Assembly: GCA_023213395.1 (NCBI GenBank)
Contig: CM041465.1
Location: 46,259,741-46,323,740 of the forward strand
Source of the DNA: Cycas panzhihuaensis
Lineage: Eukaryota > Cycadophyta
Length of the DNA stretch: 64,000 nt
Direction: 5' to 3'
Positions 24,341 through 36,269 of the stretch are shown one piece after another. How positions within the stretch are numbered: position 1 is the stretch's first letter; each line of letters begins with the position of its first letter. Below the pieces are notes generated by a model. It saw nothing but the letters and a program-made list of their open reading frames with translations. It did no database searches and was not told where the DNA came from. Position numbers and translations under genes: made by a program.

Positions 24341-25990
24341 AGTGGTATCAGATTTAGATTTTAATCAACCATGAATTTTCATTTAAGTTAAAGAACTAGA
24401 CTTTGTTAAACTACCAAGGAAAAGAAAAAGGGTACGATAAACATCTGATAACACCAGAATGGTTAGACAAGATCTAAAATGATATATAAAGGATAATAAT
24501 TGAATATTTAATAAATATGTGAATGATAGTAATGAGAAATTTGATATCATGATGGCTAATATAAGATGATTTGCAACAAATATTGCAATATGAGGGAAAT
24601 ATGAAAAACCAAAAATAGAAGATGCTAGTACCAATTATAAATACGATGAACAAATATAGGACAAAATGAAAGACTATAGGAAAAATAAAGATTGGCAACA
24701 ACTGATCTTGTGCCATAACATAAAAACTTTCATATACTCCTTAGAAGGTAATGTCAACTTTGATGAATGGTTAGCCTAAATTAACAACTCCTTTAAACTG
24801 ATCTAGATTGATAATGCCCAAGACCAAATTAACTTCACCATGAAACATTTGGCTAAAACCATCTACTAATGGACAACTATATAAAAAAGAGAAAATAAGA
24901 AACTAGCTCAATTCACCAATTCATCGAAGCCTTCAAAGAAAACATTAAATAAAGATGGACTAATCCATATGTACAACTCACTATTACTAAGAAGACAAAC
25001 CAATCAAGTAGTTCATTAAATAATTTGATAAACTATAGCTCAAAGCATGGACAAGATTAACTAATGCCCTTTTATATTACATTAGCAACCTACAACTTAA
25101 AATTTGAGAAGATATTTATTATTTTCAACCAACTACCCTAAATGAACCTAATTAGTTATCTCGATAAATAAAGACAAAAAATCAACTAGAACAATAAATA
25201 TGGTTTGCAAATGGTCCCCAAACATACCTTCAACTTGAATTCAAACTAGTTAGATCAATGAGCCAAGGTTTTCAAACTAGAAACACAACCTAAATGAATC
25301 TAAGTAGGCACTCAAACACCACATAATGTAATCACGAAATTAAAAAAAATAAAAAAGAGGGCCCTTAACCTCTGTCATACTTTGTAAAAAACCATGGAGC
25401 AGAGGTCATACATACATCAAAAGAAAGATTTATTCCATAGATATAAGAGATGACAATAATGAAGAACCTCCAAAAATCCCAAATAACAAATTATGGAAGA
25501 TGATCTAACTGCAGTAGAATTGGATGAAGGACAACCACAAATATCGAGTGTAGCTATGTCAGGTATCTAAAGAGTAAATATAATAAATGTTTTGAATTCC
25601 TAAGGAAGGAGAAAGTAATAATGTTCATCAACCCAAGGAGCACCCACAATTTTGCTAATAATAAAGTTGTTTGATGTATAATTCTATACATAGAGAAAAC
25701 ATAAGACTTCAAAATCTTTATTCCATATAGGCAATCAATAACTTACTAGGGTAAAATTAAACATCTATGCCTTTAAATTGGTAACAACTAGTTTTCTTTG
25801 AACTACTATACATTCCTAATAAGAGGATTTGATATAGTTAAGGGAGTCAAATAGTTGAGCATGTTGAGAAACTATGCCTTAAACCACAATAATAATTTTA
25901 TCAGATTTAGAATAGATGGTTAGTAAGATAAATTCCCTAAAACCCTTTATTGTCTTTATACTCTATAAAGAAAATGTTGGATTCATTATT
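24341..25990 (+). pseudogene. R5: Ty3 gag-protease block following the R3 3' LTR
   Basis: It begins with a perfect primer-site core (TGGTATCA, 24343-24350) right after the R3 3' LTR. Gag-like sequence follows: FDEWL, INNSFKLIQIDNAQDQINFT and MKHLAKTIYQW (about 24760-24870). A zinc knuckle remnant (CKKPWSRGH, near 25385) is followed by a protease whose DSGSTHNF motif is degraded to NPRSTHNF (near 25650). RGFDIVKGVK and LSMLRNYAL (about 25818-25890) match the end of gypsy protease regions. No RT follows. This suggests a tandem copy sharing the R3 LTR and truncated on its right. Confidence 0.68.
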
Positions 25991-26463
25991 GGTTTATTTC
26001 CCATTCAATAAGAGTAAACATCTTATAAGGTCCTAGCCTCTCTAAACTTGAGTCACCCTTACCCTTCCTAGCTATAATTCACATAAGTTAGCCAATTAAG
26101 GCTAGCACTTGTTGTCATAATTTAAAATGTAAAAGCTTAATGAGAGTATCTTACGGATGGTATAATTTTTTTTTCCTAATAGATGTAACAAGTCTAAGTG
26201 GACAATGATGCTTCACAATTAAGAGTAGATTACTTCTAATAATGTTATTATAACAAATGGATAATAAGCTAAATATGAGTCAAACACTAGCAAACCAACT
26301 TATAAGTAATTTATTAAGGGAAAATATAATTAGATTGATTAGATAAATTCACCACCCAAACATTCAAAATCTTGAAAAAGAACTCGTTCTTAAGCTAGAG
26401 CATATGATATGAATGATGGAGTAGTGGTAATTCTCTCAATACATAATTCTAATTCCTCCTAAG
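25991..26463. other. Unassigned AT-rich DNA
   Basis: No domain can be read. It may be further decayed R5 sequence up to the insertion point of R6. Confidence 0.35.
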
Positions 26464-26760
26464 TGACTATTATAAAACTATTTATTAAAAAAAAAAGTTA
26501 AAGTTAAATTTTGTTAGAAAGATGAATAGAATTTGATAATTTAGAGAGAGAAAATTACCTAGCATATGGCTATAAATAAGGGGCAATACTCATTCATTAT
26601 TATGTTTATTATTTTTTCTTATGATAGAGTAATATTTATTTGGTACTTTAGTGCTTTCATTTGTTATTTAATTATATGTGCTTTGTTGAATTATTTATTG
26701 ATATCTAATTATTGTTCTAAGAAATATTTATCTACTAAAATCTATTATTGGGCTCGTTAG
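26464..26760 (+). repeat. R6 5' LTR (ends approximate)
   Basis: Pairs with the right-hand copy at 29496. A short open frame at 26566-26760 is only LTR sequence. Confidence 0.7.
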
Positions 26761-28816
26761 AATTGGTATTAGAGTGAGAAATTTACATTTTTTGAGTCAA
26801 AATTCTTCTAGCACAAATTTTAGGTATTAGACGTCTAATTTTGACAAAACCAAATACATTAATATTTTTTAGGCAAGGATTTATATATATTTTAAGGGTT
26901 TATGTAATATATTTAAGAGTTTTGGATAAAAAAATATCAAGGTTTTTAGTTCAACCTACTATTAGAATTTTTTACAACACTAAAAATTTGTTTCTTCAAC
27001 TTATAATAATCATTACAAGGGATTTGATGCATTTAGTAGAAAATAATATATATATGGGTATGAGCATATAATATATGTAATGGAATATGTAGGCACAAAT
27101 ACATTAGGAATTATAAGTCGTGCACATTTTATATTACTCACCTAGTTAGTGTGGCATGAGATTTAGTGAATGCATGAATAACTGTATTTGCTTTATCCCA
27201 CATGCATATATAGAAAGTGAATAGTAGTACCATTATATATACTCTCTTGGGTTATCATTGTAAAGTGTTATGATATTGATTAAAAATTATTTTCCTATTT
27301 TAGAAAGCTCTTCTATTATCTTATCTCCACTTATTCTTTTCTTTTTAAGTTTCTTTTTCATTTTATTTTCTTTGCATTTTTGGAGTGTAAACAAATAAAT
27401 TTTAAAAAAATAATTATAGATTTAAGTAAACTATATTTATTCTATAAATTTTGAATTGTTATACTATAGGTTTTGGAGTGAAATTATGAAAATTATATGA
27501 AATTTAATTTTGGCCTATTATTTGTCACTATCTTTAGGGCTTTAATTTGCTACAACAACTTCAAATAACTATAACTTTAGCTATAATTATTAAATTAACC
27601 TTAATAATTTTTTTGAATCCATGTATTTCAAAGTCTACTTTATGTTGGAAGTGATTTTAACTTAATTATATATCAAAGTAGAAAACTATTAATATTTTAG
27701 TAATAGTTAATACTTCATTTTAAAGCTTTACATTCAAGATGGCAACATCTAATAAAGCACTTCAAAAGTATCTAGAAGACTATTAAAATTTTATACTTGA
27801 GACGTAATTTTAGATATATTTTAATGTTTTATAATCCATGCATTTACACAATAAGAAAAAGTTAAAAAATATAACACCTGAGAAGAAGGAAATTACAATA
27901 ATTGAGGACTATGCATTGAAGAAAAAAGTGTAATTCACACAGGAGCAAGATATTAGAAATGAAGAGTTTATTAATGAATAAATCCAAGGTAGATTAATAG
28001 AAGTGCATGAAATAAACATATGAGTCAATATTGAAGCAAAGTAATGATGAATTAATAGAAAAAATAGAATTAGATGTCAATCATAATGAGGTAACTATTG
28101 TGAATTTAAATCTCATTTTGTAATTGTCAATTCTATTTGGTATCTCAATTGTTCCTCTTGAATTTCTGACATTTTGTAGTAATTAAAAAGTGCAAACCCT
28201 GCACTCACCAAAAACTTCTAATTAAATTATACCCTGAGGCCTTATATTCTAAATTCCTTATATGTGAAATCCTAATTTCTCTTATTGAATCCTATATATC
28301 TCCCCTTGTCCATCATGCCTCATTCCCTATGAAATTATCAAAGAAAAAAGTAATGATTTTCATCATTATATCTCTCATCCTTATTGAGAATATTTTCTCA
28401 TTCTTTATCTCCTTAAAAACTCTTCATGTATGCTTATCCTTAACACATCCCATTATGCATGTGGTTCATTATCTACATTATTAATCATAACTCTCATATA
28501 TCCATACCTTTCCTTTTCCAATATGAGTAAATCATCAATTCCTCTTCTTCATAAACCTTATTTTTTCTTGTACATACCACTCCCCCTTCATCAAGTTTTA
28601 CCTCCATCTCCACCTCCTAAATGTATTTACTAATAATATTCTTTTCCTCCATTAGTTCCTTCATACATTTCAATTCCCAACTTAGAATCCCTATCAAAAC
28701 CACTATCTTATAAATAGCACCTAATCCTTATCCCCTATGCATTCTATTAATTTATGTATAACTTCCATAACATCCATCCTCCATTACCTATAAATCTATC
28801 CAAATATCTATCTTGT

Positions 28817-28844
28817 GATATATATCTATATCTATATCTATATA

Positions 28845-28894
<50 letters not shown>
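28817..28894. repeat. (TATC)/(TA)n microsatellite
   Basis: A few TATCTA units run into about 22 TA repeats, inside R6. Confidence 0.95.
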
Positions 28895-28900
<6 letters not shown>

Positions 28901-29495
28901 ACTTCTCTCATACCTTAAGCTTCATACCCTACTCATCTTGACCGAATACCCTTGCTTCATTAGTTTAACCATTTATGCCCCTAACCTATCCCCTCATTCC
29001 TTATTCATCCTAATTTTTTCCTATTTTCCAAATTATCATACCACACATTTTGTATTTATTTGCAATATCTATTATGTAACTATCATGATGATCTTACCTC
29101 TTATTTTCCAAGCATAGCCTATTTCCTTGTTAAAAAATATTCTTTGTTCCTCTAACACCTCATTTATCTCCCTTATCTAGTTGAGGAAAGCCTTACTAAT
29201 AAAGTCAAAATCCAATAGACAAATTTTGAAAATAGATAATAACAATTCGAGTAGACAATATTAGCTTTACATAAGTCTCAATATTAACTTCAAATAGGAG
29301 TTGGTATAATGGGTATTTAAATAAGACATGAGTAGTTACAATATTAGTTCAAGTATGGGTTGCTTTCGAAAGGCAAATAAAGATAGACCAAACCCTCATA
29401 ACATACAAGCCTTAGTAGATGGTGAATCAACATATGGCTCCAAGTAGCTCCTAATGTGATATTCATACTGTAAGGGCAAAGTATCTTAAGGAGGG

Positions 29496-29784
29496 GAATT
29501 ATTACATAACTATTTATTAAAAAGAGGAAGTTAATTTTTGTCAGAAAGAGAACAAGAAGTTAGTATTTTAGAGAAAGAAAAATTTTTAGCTTGTGGTTAT
29601 AAATAAGAGGTAATACTCATTATTTTATTTATTATTTTTCTTTATAATAGAGTATTTTCCATTTGGCACTTTAGTGCCTTTATCTATCATTTGATTATTT
29701 ATGCTCTACTGGATTATTAATTGATATATTATTATTGTTCTGATAAATATTTATCTATTGTAGTCTACTATTGAGCTCATCATA
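29496..29784 (+). repeat. R6 3' LTR (ends approximate)
   Basis: Pairs with the left copy. It lies directly after the purine tract. Confidence 0.7.
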
Positions 29785-31125
29785 ATGACTTTATTAGTTA
29801 TTCTACTATATACATAAGCTACTATAATATTTGATTCTACCACATAACACTTCACCTCTAAACCTCTAATATATAAGTAGAAGTTCTATAATATTAAGTC
29901 CTTATATAATAGTAATCTTTTAAGACTTAACTAGATAATGTCGTACCATATATGGTTTGTAGTATGTCTTTTCTCTTTATAAAAAAATAATTTCCTCTTT
30001 CCTAAAACTGGCTTCTATTCATGATAAACATTATATCTATACACTCTCTATTTAAAAATATAGGGAATTTTTGTAAGATTTAATATTATTTTTTTTTTAA
30101 TTTTATATTATTTTATTTACAAGAACTATCTCAAGCATTTTTAGAGTTTTATGTTAGATTTATATATTTGTGGATCTTTATTATTGATGTAAATTACTTT
30201 TAAGTAGTATATGTATGTGTGTGGGTGTTAGAAGAAGTTGGTTGCAACTCAATAATTATAATATAAAGGAAAAATAGCCATATGTAGAAGCAATTGAACT
30301 GAGACATTAGTGAAGAATAGTTGCAACCAACTACGAGATATGGTTATAGGAAAAAGAAATAAATATAGAAGGAATTCCAGAGACGAGGGGTACATATATA
30401 TGTGTAAGTGATTATAGACTACAAGGCATCACACACTTATGTATTGTAATATAACTTGCTTTGTATTGTAGTGTAATGTTTTGTGTATTACTCCAAGTTG
30501 GTGTCTGGTTGTGAGAAAACCAAACATAACTCATCATTAATAGAATGATTATGGTTTTTCCCTCCATTGATGGACTGTTATACATTTTAGAATAAGTGTA
30601 TGATAGATTTGAAAGATACTTATGAGTATTTTGTGCCTACTTATTAGTGTCTATATAATAGTATATAGTAAGTAAAAGCACACATCAATTCCATTGCCAT
30701 CTAAACTTGTGATGAATAGAATAGATAGAGTTGAGTGGAGTATTGGGGTCCTCTTCTATGCCACCTAGGTCAAAAGCTAAATTATGTCATGATTGAGGGG
30801 AGTGTTGGGAAAGAGATAAACTTCAGATAAGAATATGAAGGCCTAGATTTACAATCACACCATGAAGGCAGGTGAAGAGGCAACCATTCACACACTCAGT
30901 AGAGAGGAGAAAGTTGAGAAATAATGGTGAGGCAAAGGAACAAAACCTGAACATAACCAAAGCATATATAGAAGATAGGAAAGTCTAGAGATATGCAACG
31001 AAAGAGGAACCTGTAAAGGAGGAACCAAAGCAAGCAACATGTGTGGAAAGAAAAAGCCAACAAGACTCCATTGAAGAAGGAAATTTTTGAAAGGAAGAAA
31101 CAATAGTTCTAGAGGAAAATTCTAT
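29785..31125. other. Unassigned DNA with LTR-like and purine-tract signals
   Basis: No gene can be supported. TGTTAGAAGAAGTTGG near 30227 and GATTGAGGGGAGTGTTGGG near 30791-30809 look like an LTR start and a copia polypurine tract with LTR start, but no second copies were found. GTGTCTGGTTGTGAG near 30500 resembles a stretch of the R7 LTR (about 61629), so a worn R7a 5' LTR may lie here. Confidence 0.3.
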
Positions 31126-33601
31126 CAAATTAGGAATATATAGTGTTATTGGACAAGCCTAGAATCATCACTTATTAGAAATTTAAACTTTGATTTACAT
31201 AATAAATCCTCTTTTCAAGCTACTAATGGCAGGTTAAGGCAAAAACATAGGAGAAGTAATGAGTAGTAATACGCCACACGTAGGAGGACAAAGTGGGATA
31301 CCAAGTGGAACAACTCAAGAAGGTATAACTTCCTATATCATTATACAAAGTGACTTAATATTTTTAAGCTTACAATTTGATAGAACTATATATCTAGGTG
31401 ACTATTTAGTTTTATTTAAAAATATAATCTAAATTAAAAGAATTACGAATTATGGAGAAATAAAAGGCTATTTTTTTTCAACATTGAGAGGGCTAGCCAT
31501 TGCATGGTTCCAATATATAATAGCATAACAACTAAATTGGGATCAATTATAAGAATAATTTTTGAAAATATTCTAAAAGTTGAGGGATAGCCATTTTACA
31601 GACTTTGGAGGAGATTTGACAATATCTTAAGAAATCTTTCAATGATTTTGATGGACAAATGAGAGTTATTATAAATAAAATATAATTTACGATGCAAATA
31701 AGTTCCATGATGATGATGAAATACTTTGTATAAGGGATAATATGACAACTTAGAGATAAGGTAATGTTATATCCAATGAATAGTTGCTAGTAAGTCAGGG
31801 AGTTAGCTTTGAAGTTTAAAAATCAAATGAAGTCAGTCTACTCCTAGATGGAAATGCAATCATCAATGTATTTTCCAATAATGAGTATTAGAATACAACC
31901 TATATAAATACCATAAATGGGTGCCAATCAAAATATTGAAGTATTGAATAAAGAGGTAGAAGAGTTAAAACAATAACTACAAGTTTTTATTCCAGTTAAT
32001 ATGCAACAAAATTGGGAGTTAGAAAAGCTACACGCAGAATTATCCTATCTATGATTAGACAAATCAAGGAAAAATATTTGGTATCCCCCACTTTACAATC
32101 AGTAAGGGCACTTGAAGAATGAACATAAAGGATATGTGAAATGGTGTGATAATTACCCAAAAAATGACCATAATATGTGGGAATGCTATTTTAGACTAAA
32201 AAATAATAAAGGAGAAGTTCGTAACGAATATTCCCCAAAAATAGAATGTGGGACAATAAAGTAATACAAAGGGAAAATAAGGTCAATTCATTGTAGTTTA
32301 TGTCAGAGATGGGGATATTATAGATCTGAATATCCATTGGAAATAAAAGGAGGAGAATTTATTTGTGAGGAATATGAACCAGTAGATTACGAATGGGCAA
32401 ATTGCCCAAAGAATAATAAAGTTCAAAATGCAAATTTAGTAGACATTATCTTAGACCAAGAAAAACCTACATATTTATAAATACATAGTGGAAGAATAAG
32501 AGGACCTCTTCCTTAAGATAATTTTCTAGATGTAATAGTTGAAAAATAATGGTTATAAGAAGCAATAAAAATTCTTTAAGAAGATATGGGAGAAGCATAA
32601 TAGGAAGAATTCCAACAAGAAAAAAGATTCAAAGGCTTATATTATAAAAGAAGAACAACATAGACACAAGAAGGTATAAATCCTTAGCAAAGGCTACAAA
32701 TGGTAAAAGATGTACTTACTAAATTAGGACTTTTAATTCCTATATCAATCATGTTTAAATGGTGGGAAGCGGGTTACTTCTAGCAATTCATATTAGAGCA
32801 AATTAAAAGACTAGCACTAAGGGCTATTAAGGATATTAGAGTAGACTCGAGAGTTCTAATGGTAGTCTTTAGAAAAACCTTATACAAAATAATTTTGGAT
32901 GGAGGATTAGGGGTAAACATGCTACTAGAATCCTCTTGGATAGCCTTGGGAAAGCACAATGTGGTTGCCCTTGATTACTCTATTAGATTGGCTAATCAAC
33001 TTCAGGTAAGGCCCATGGATACATTGTTGAATATTTTAGTAACAATTATAAATGTCATAGTATTATTAGATTTTACAATGGAATAAATATAAAAGTAAAG
33101 GAAGACTTATCTAGCCCTATTAGGGAGGCCTTGTCTTTTGGTCATAGAAGCTATTCAAGATTGGGGTAAGTATACATTCACATTACTAGCAGGAAAAAAG
33201 ACAATGACTTTTCCCTTATACTTAGATGGATCACAGATAGAAAAAATTGAAGATGAAGGAAAAACATCATCCATAACGACCACAATAGAATCAACAATTA
33301 GTCCCTATTTAGAAATTGCATTCCAAATGCAACTAGTTTTACCAAGTAGACCTTCATCCTCTTATATTCTAAATTGACTTCATAATGCCTAGGAAGAAGA
33401 AGAATCACCTTCTTATTTCCATTTAGAATTATATACAAATTCTTCAAACGACGAAGGGGAGTAGGAGGTGTAACTAGAATTATCACAAATAGAAAGAATT
33501 GTAGAAGAAAATTTGGTTTGAGCTAAAATGATTTTTTAATTTTTTAAATATGATGGTTGTTCATAATAAACACAAAAATATTTGGAAAAATATATTGCTA
33601 T
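31126..33601 (+). pseudogene. R7a: gag-protease of the R7 Ty3 family (copy 1)
   Basis: Aligns by eye with the better copy R7b. The gag core runs at about 31360-31860 (FDRTIYL-like start, LALKFKNQMK end). Zinc-binding remnants are MWECYFRLKNN (about 32175) and HCSLCQRWGYYRSEYP (about 32290). The protease is open at 32859-33086, with ILDGGLGVNMLLESSWIALG, the D-G-G form seen in several plant Ty3 lineages, then RLANQLQVRP. A Thr/Ser-rich linker is open at 33138-33377. After about 33540 no RT or integrase follows; the sequence passes through the R8 insertion site directly into the 3' end of the element at 40286. Most of pol was therefore lost before R8 arrived. Many stops are present. Confidence 0.75.
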
Positions 33602-34653
33602 TGATCCAGGAGGATCTACCATATGTTTACAGGATGCGGAAAATGCTAGGCATTGGTATAACTAAAAGAGATATGGCCAAATGGTATCAAAATTATATGA
33701 AAATTTGTGTAAAGGTAGAAGACACATCCCAATAGATGTGTAAAAAAGGTGGGGTTCAGAAAATATCATTTGATTAGAGTTCAAGCCTTGTTTTGCATAA
33801 AATTAATCCCACAGCTAGTAAAAAAAATAGCAAATACATATTATCATTAAATAAATAAAAATGTGGCCAAATGACATCCAAATGAGCTAAAATTTTGAGG
33901 AAGCAGAGGAGACATGTGTTCCTATATGTTTACCAAATTTGAGATAAATTGGAGTTGATTAAGGTTAGTTACAAGCCATAACTTTTAAGAATTACATGAA
34001 GGCCACTTGGACAACAGAAAAACAACAAATACATATTATAATTAAATGAATAAAAATGTAGTAAAATGACATCCAAATGAGCTAAACTTTTGTGGAAACG
34101 GAGGGGATATGTGTTCCTATATGTGTACCAAATTTGAGCTAAATTAGAGTCCATTAAGATTAGTTAAAAGTTGCAACGTTTTAAGAATTGCATGAAGGCC
34201 ACTTGGACAACATGCATTCTGGTGGTTAGTGGTTATACTTGCATGATTGCTACTTGTTAAACATGTAATTTTGGTTTCTTTCTATAAATTAAGACCTATT
34301 AGGGGTTGGAGAGGTGGTTCTTGGAGACTTGACTTGGGAATCATCCTTAGAGAATCATTTTGGAGGGTTGGAGTCCCCCTTATAGTATAATTGTATCATT
34401 TATTCCTTGTAATTTTACCATTCTTTTGCTAGTTGATTTCTCCATCATTAAATGGAGATTTTCATAGTTTAATAAAAGTACTACTCCTCATACTTTTGGA
34501 TCAATATCAAGAATAAATGATTTGGTATAGAATTCCCTTTCGTGGGCTCATTATTGTTTTTGATGTTATTGAGATTTCTACACCAACTCTGAGGATCTCA
34601 AGGAGAAAAGGTTGATAATTGACTTCTTCACCAACCAAGCTCTTTTGGGATCA
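33602..34653 (+). repeat. R8 5' LTR
   Basis: Contains its own tandem duplication: about 195 bases repeated (33824-34018, 34019-34213), each ending in GAAGGCCACTTGGACAACA. The same duplication is in the 3' LTR, so it predates insertion. Confidence 0.95.
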
Positions 34654-34658
34654 TATTT

Positions 34659-34673
34659 TGGTATCAAAGCCTG
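34659..34673 (+). promoter_or_regulatory. R8 primer-binding site
   Basis: TGGTATCAAAGCCTG, five bases after the LTR. It is an initiator-Met-tRNA type primer site. Confidence 0.88.
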
Positions 34674-34696
34674 TGATCTTTGTTGTAGGGACTTGA

Positions 34697-35871
34697 ATGG
34701 TACAAACAAGGAAAGGATACAAAGAGAAAGGTGAAGACTTTCTTGTGTTGCAATCACCAAGAAGACAAAGAAAGAATCCAAGCACCATGGCTGAAAAAGA
34801 AGATGGAGAAATTAGATTTGAAAAGCTTGAGAAGAACGTAGAAGCCTTAATGCAAATGATGACCCAACTTCTACCTCTAGTCAAGGGAAAAGGCAAAGAG
34901 AAGGAAGTTGAAGGAGGATCCATATATGACCACAACCATGAAGAGGAAGAGGAGGAGACCTTAAAGCACTCTTTTGAAGAAAGCAAGGGTACTTCATCTC
35001 ATCAACCCTTCAAGGTGGAGGCAAAGTTGGATATTCCAACTTATGATGGAGAGGTAAATGCTAAAAGTTGGACCATTGGTTGGATCAACTTGAAACCTAC
35101 TTCACAATTTATGCTTATAGTAATGCTCAAAAGCTTTCATTTGCTAGGCTCAAGTTGTGTAAACATGCATTGACATGGTGGAATGCATATTTGAAGACTC
35201 ATGATGTATCTTCTTTTTCATGGATGGATTTTAAGAAAATAATAAAGAAGCAATACTACCCCATAGGTCATGAGGAAGACCAATGGGTCACTTGGCAATA
35301 TTTACGCCAAGGGAGAGGTGTATATGTCCAAGACTACACTTCTTTATTTTTTAGGCATGGCATGCTACTTGGTATTAATATGGATAAACATGTCACTCTT
35401 ATGAAATTCATTAGAGGATTGCATGAATACATAAGGAAGGAACTAAGGCTTTTTAAGGTTCAATCCATTAGAGAAGCAAGTAGAATGGCTATGGCAATAG
35501 AAAGTAAAAGTAAGAAATCTACATTCATGTCTAAAGATTCTATTTTTACTTCTAATAAGTATGAAAAGAATCCTAAATTACACTCATCTAAAAGGCAAGA
35601 AAGAAAGAAGAAAAGAACTAATTTTGTTAAAAGTTCTAACTATTGTGAGCATTGTGATATTAGTGGTCATATTACAGCAAAGTGTTGGAAGTTGCATCCA
35701 GAGCTAAAGCCAAAACATATCAAGGATATGGAATTAAGAAAGAAGGAAAAAGGGAAAGCACTACTTTTTAAGGTGGAGATTCAAAGTGAAGGAGAAGAAG
35801 AGAAGGTTACTCTACTTACAAATTATGAAGATGATGCTACAAGGGAGGAACTATTTCACTTGAAGCTTTAA
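34697..35871 (+). pseudogene. R8 gag with CCHC zinc knuckle, one frameshift
   Basis: The first frame starts at 34697 (MVQTRKGYKEK) with a Lys/Glu-rich N-terminus including a coiled-coil-like FEKLEKNVEALMQMMTQLL and an acidic run. Near 35066 the frame shifts and continues at 35068 with the gag core: HWLDQLETYF, LSFARLKLCKHALTWWNAYL (about 35135-35195), SWMDFKKIIKKQYYP, LRQGRGVYVQDY and FIRGLHEYIRKELRLF. The zinc knuckle CEHCDISGHITAKC (C-X2-C-X4-H-X4-C) is intact near 35645-35690. The role is capsid assembly and RNA binding. Apart from the single frameshift the protein is complete, about 390 residues. Confidence 0.92.
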
Positions 35872-36251
35872 GTAGGAAATAGTATAGTTGGTGCCATTAT
35901 AGATCCGGGAGCCAAAAGAATTTGATCTCAGAAAGTTTGGTAAAGAGCATTGGGTTGGTAACTACTCCTCACCCTCACCCATATCCTCTTGGTTGGATCC
36001 ATAAAGATGTGAAAATGCAAATATCAAAGCAATGTACACTTAAATTTTCCATCACTAATGATTTTGTTGATGAAGTAATATGTGATGTGGTGCCATTAGA
36101 TGTATGCCATGTTGTGCTTGGAAGTCCCTACTTGTGGGATCGAGATGCACTCTTCTATCGAAGGGAGAGAAAGTATCAGTTGATGAAGGATAACAAGGGC
36201 TTCATCATGAAGGCCACAAAGAAGCACTTGGATAAGATAGCATTAATTTAA
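35872..36251 (+). pseudogene. R8 aspartic protease, frameshifted
   Basis: The catalytic region reads IVGAIIDPGAKRI (about 35884-35922); the usual D-S/T-G-A appears as DPGA, with the catalytic Asp retained. A one-base frameshift directly after it moves the frame to ISESLVKSIGL at 35925. The rest is open, ending with the hydrophobic VCHVVLGSPYLWDRDALF typical of this protease family. It would cut the Gag-Pol chain; the frameshift after the active site prevents a complete protein. Confidence 0.8.
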
Positions 36252-36269
36252 GCTACTCAAGTAAAAAGG

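Larger units (their letters stand above)
26464..29784 (+). mobile_element. R6: non-coding LTR element
   Basis: Two direct repeats of about 295 bases (near 26464-26760 and 29496-29784) share TAAATAAGRGGYAATACTCAT, TTTGGTACTTTAGTGC or TTTGGCACTTTAGTGC, and AAATATTTATCTA. A primer site TGGTATTAGAGTGAG follows the left repeat (26764), and a purine tract AAGGAGGGGA precedes the right one (29488-29497). Flanking GTGAC and ATGAC near the ends may be a degenerate duplication. The 2.7 kb interior has no gag or pol; it includes an AT-rich part, a pyrimidine-rich block (28240-29170) and a (TA)n run. Confidence 0.72.

Noticed and set aside
24383-24716. Minus-strand hydrophobic frames that look like membrane proteins
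   Set aside because: Antisense to the R5 gag region; Phe/Ile/Leu content follows from complementing Lys/Asn-rich codons.
30791-30809. Polypurine tract and LTR start of a further copia element
   Set aside because: Convincing motif, but no matching LTR copy or pol upstream was found.
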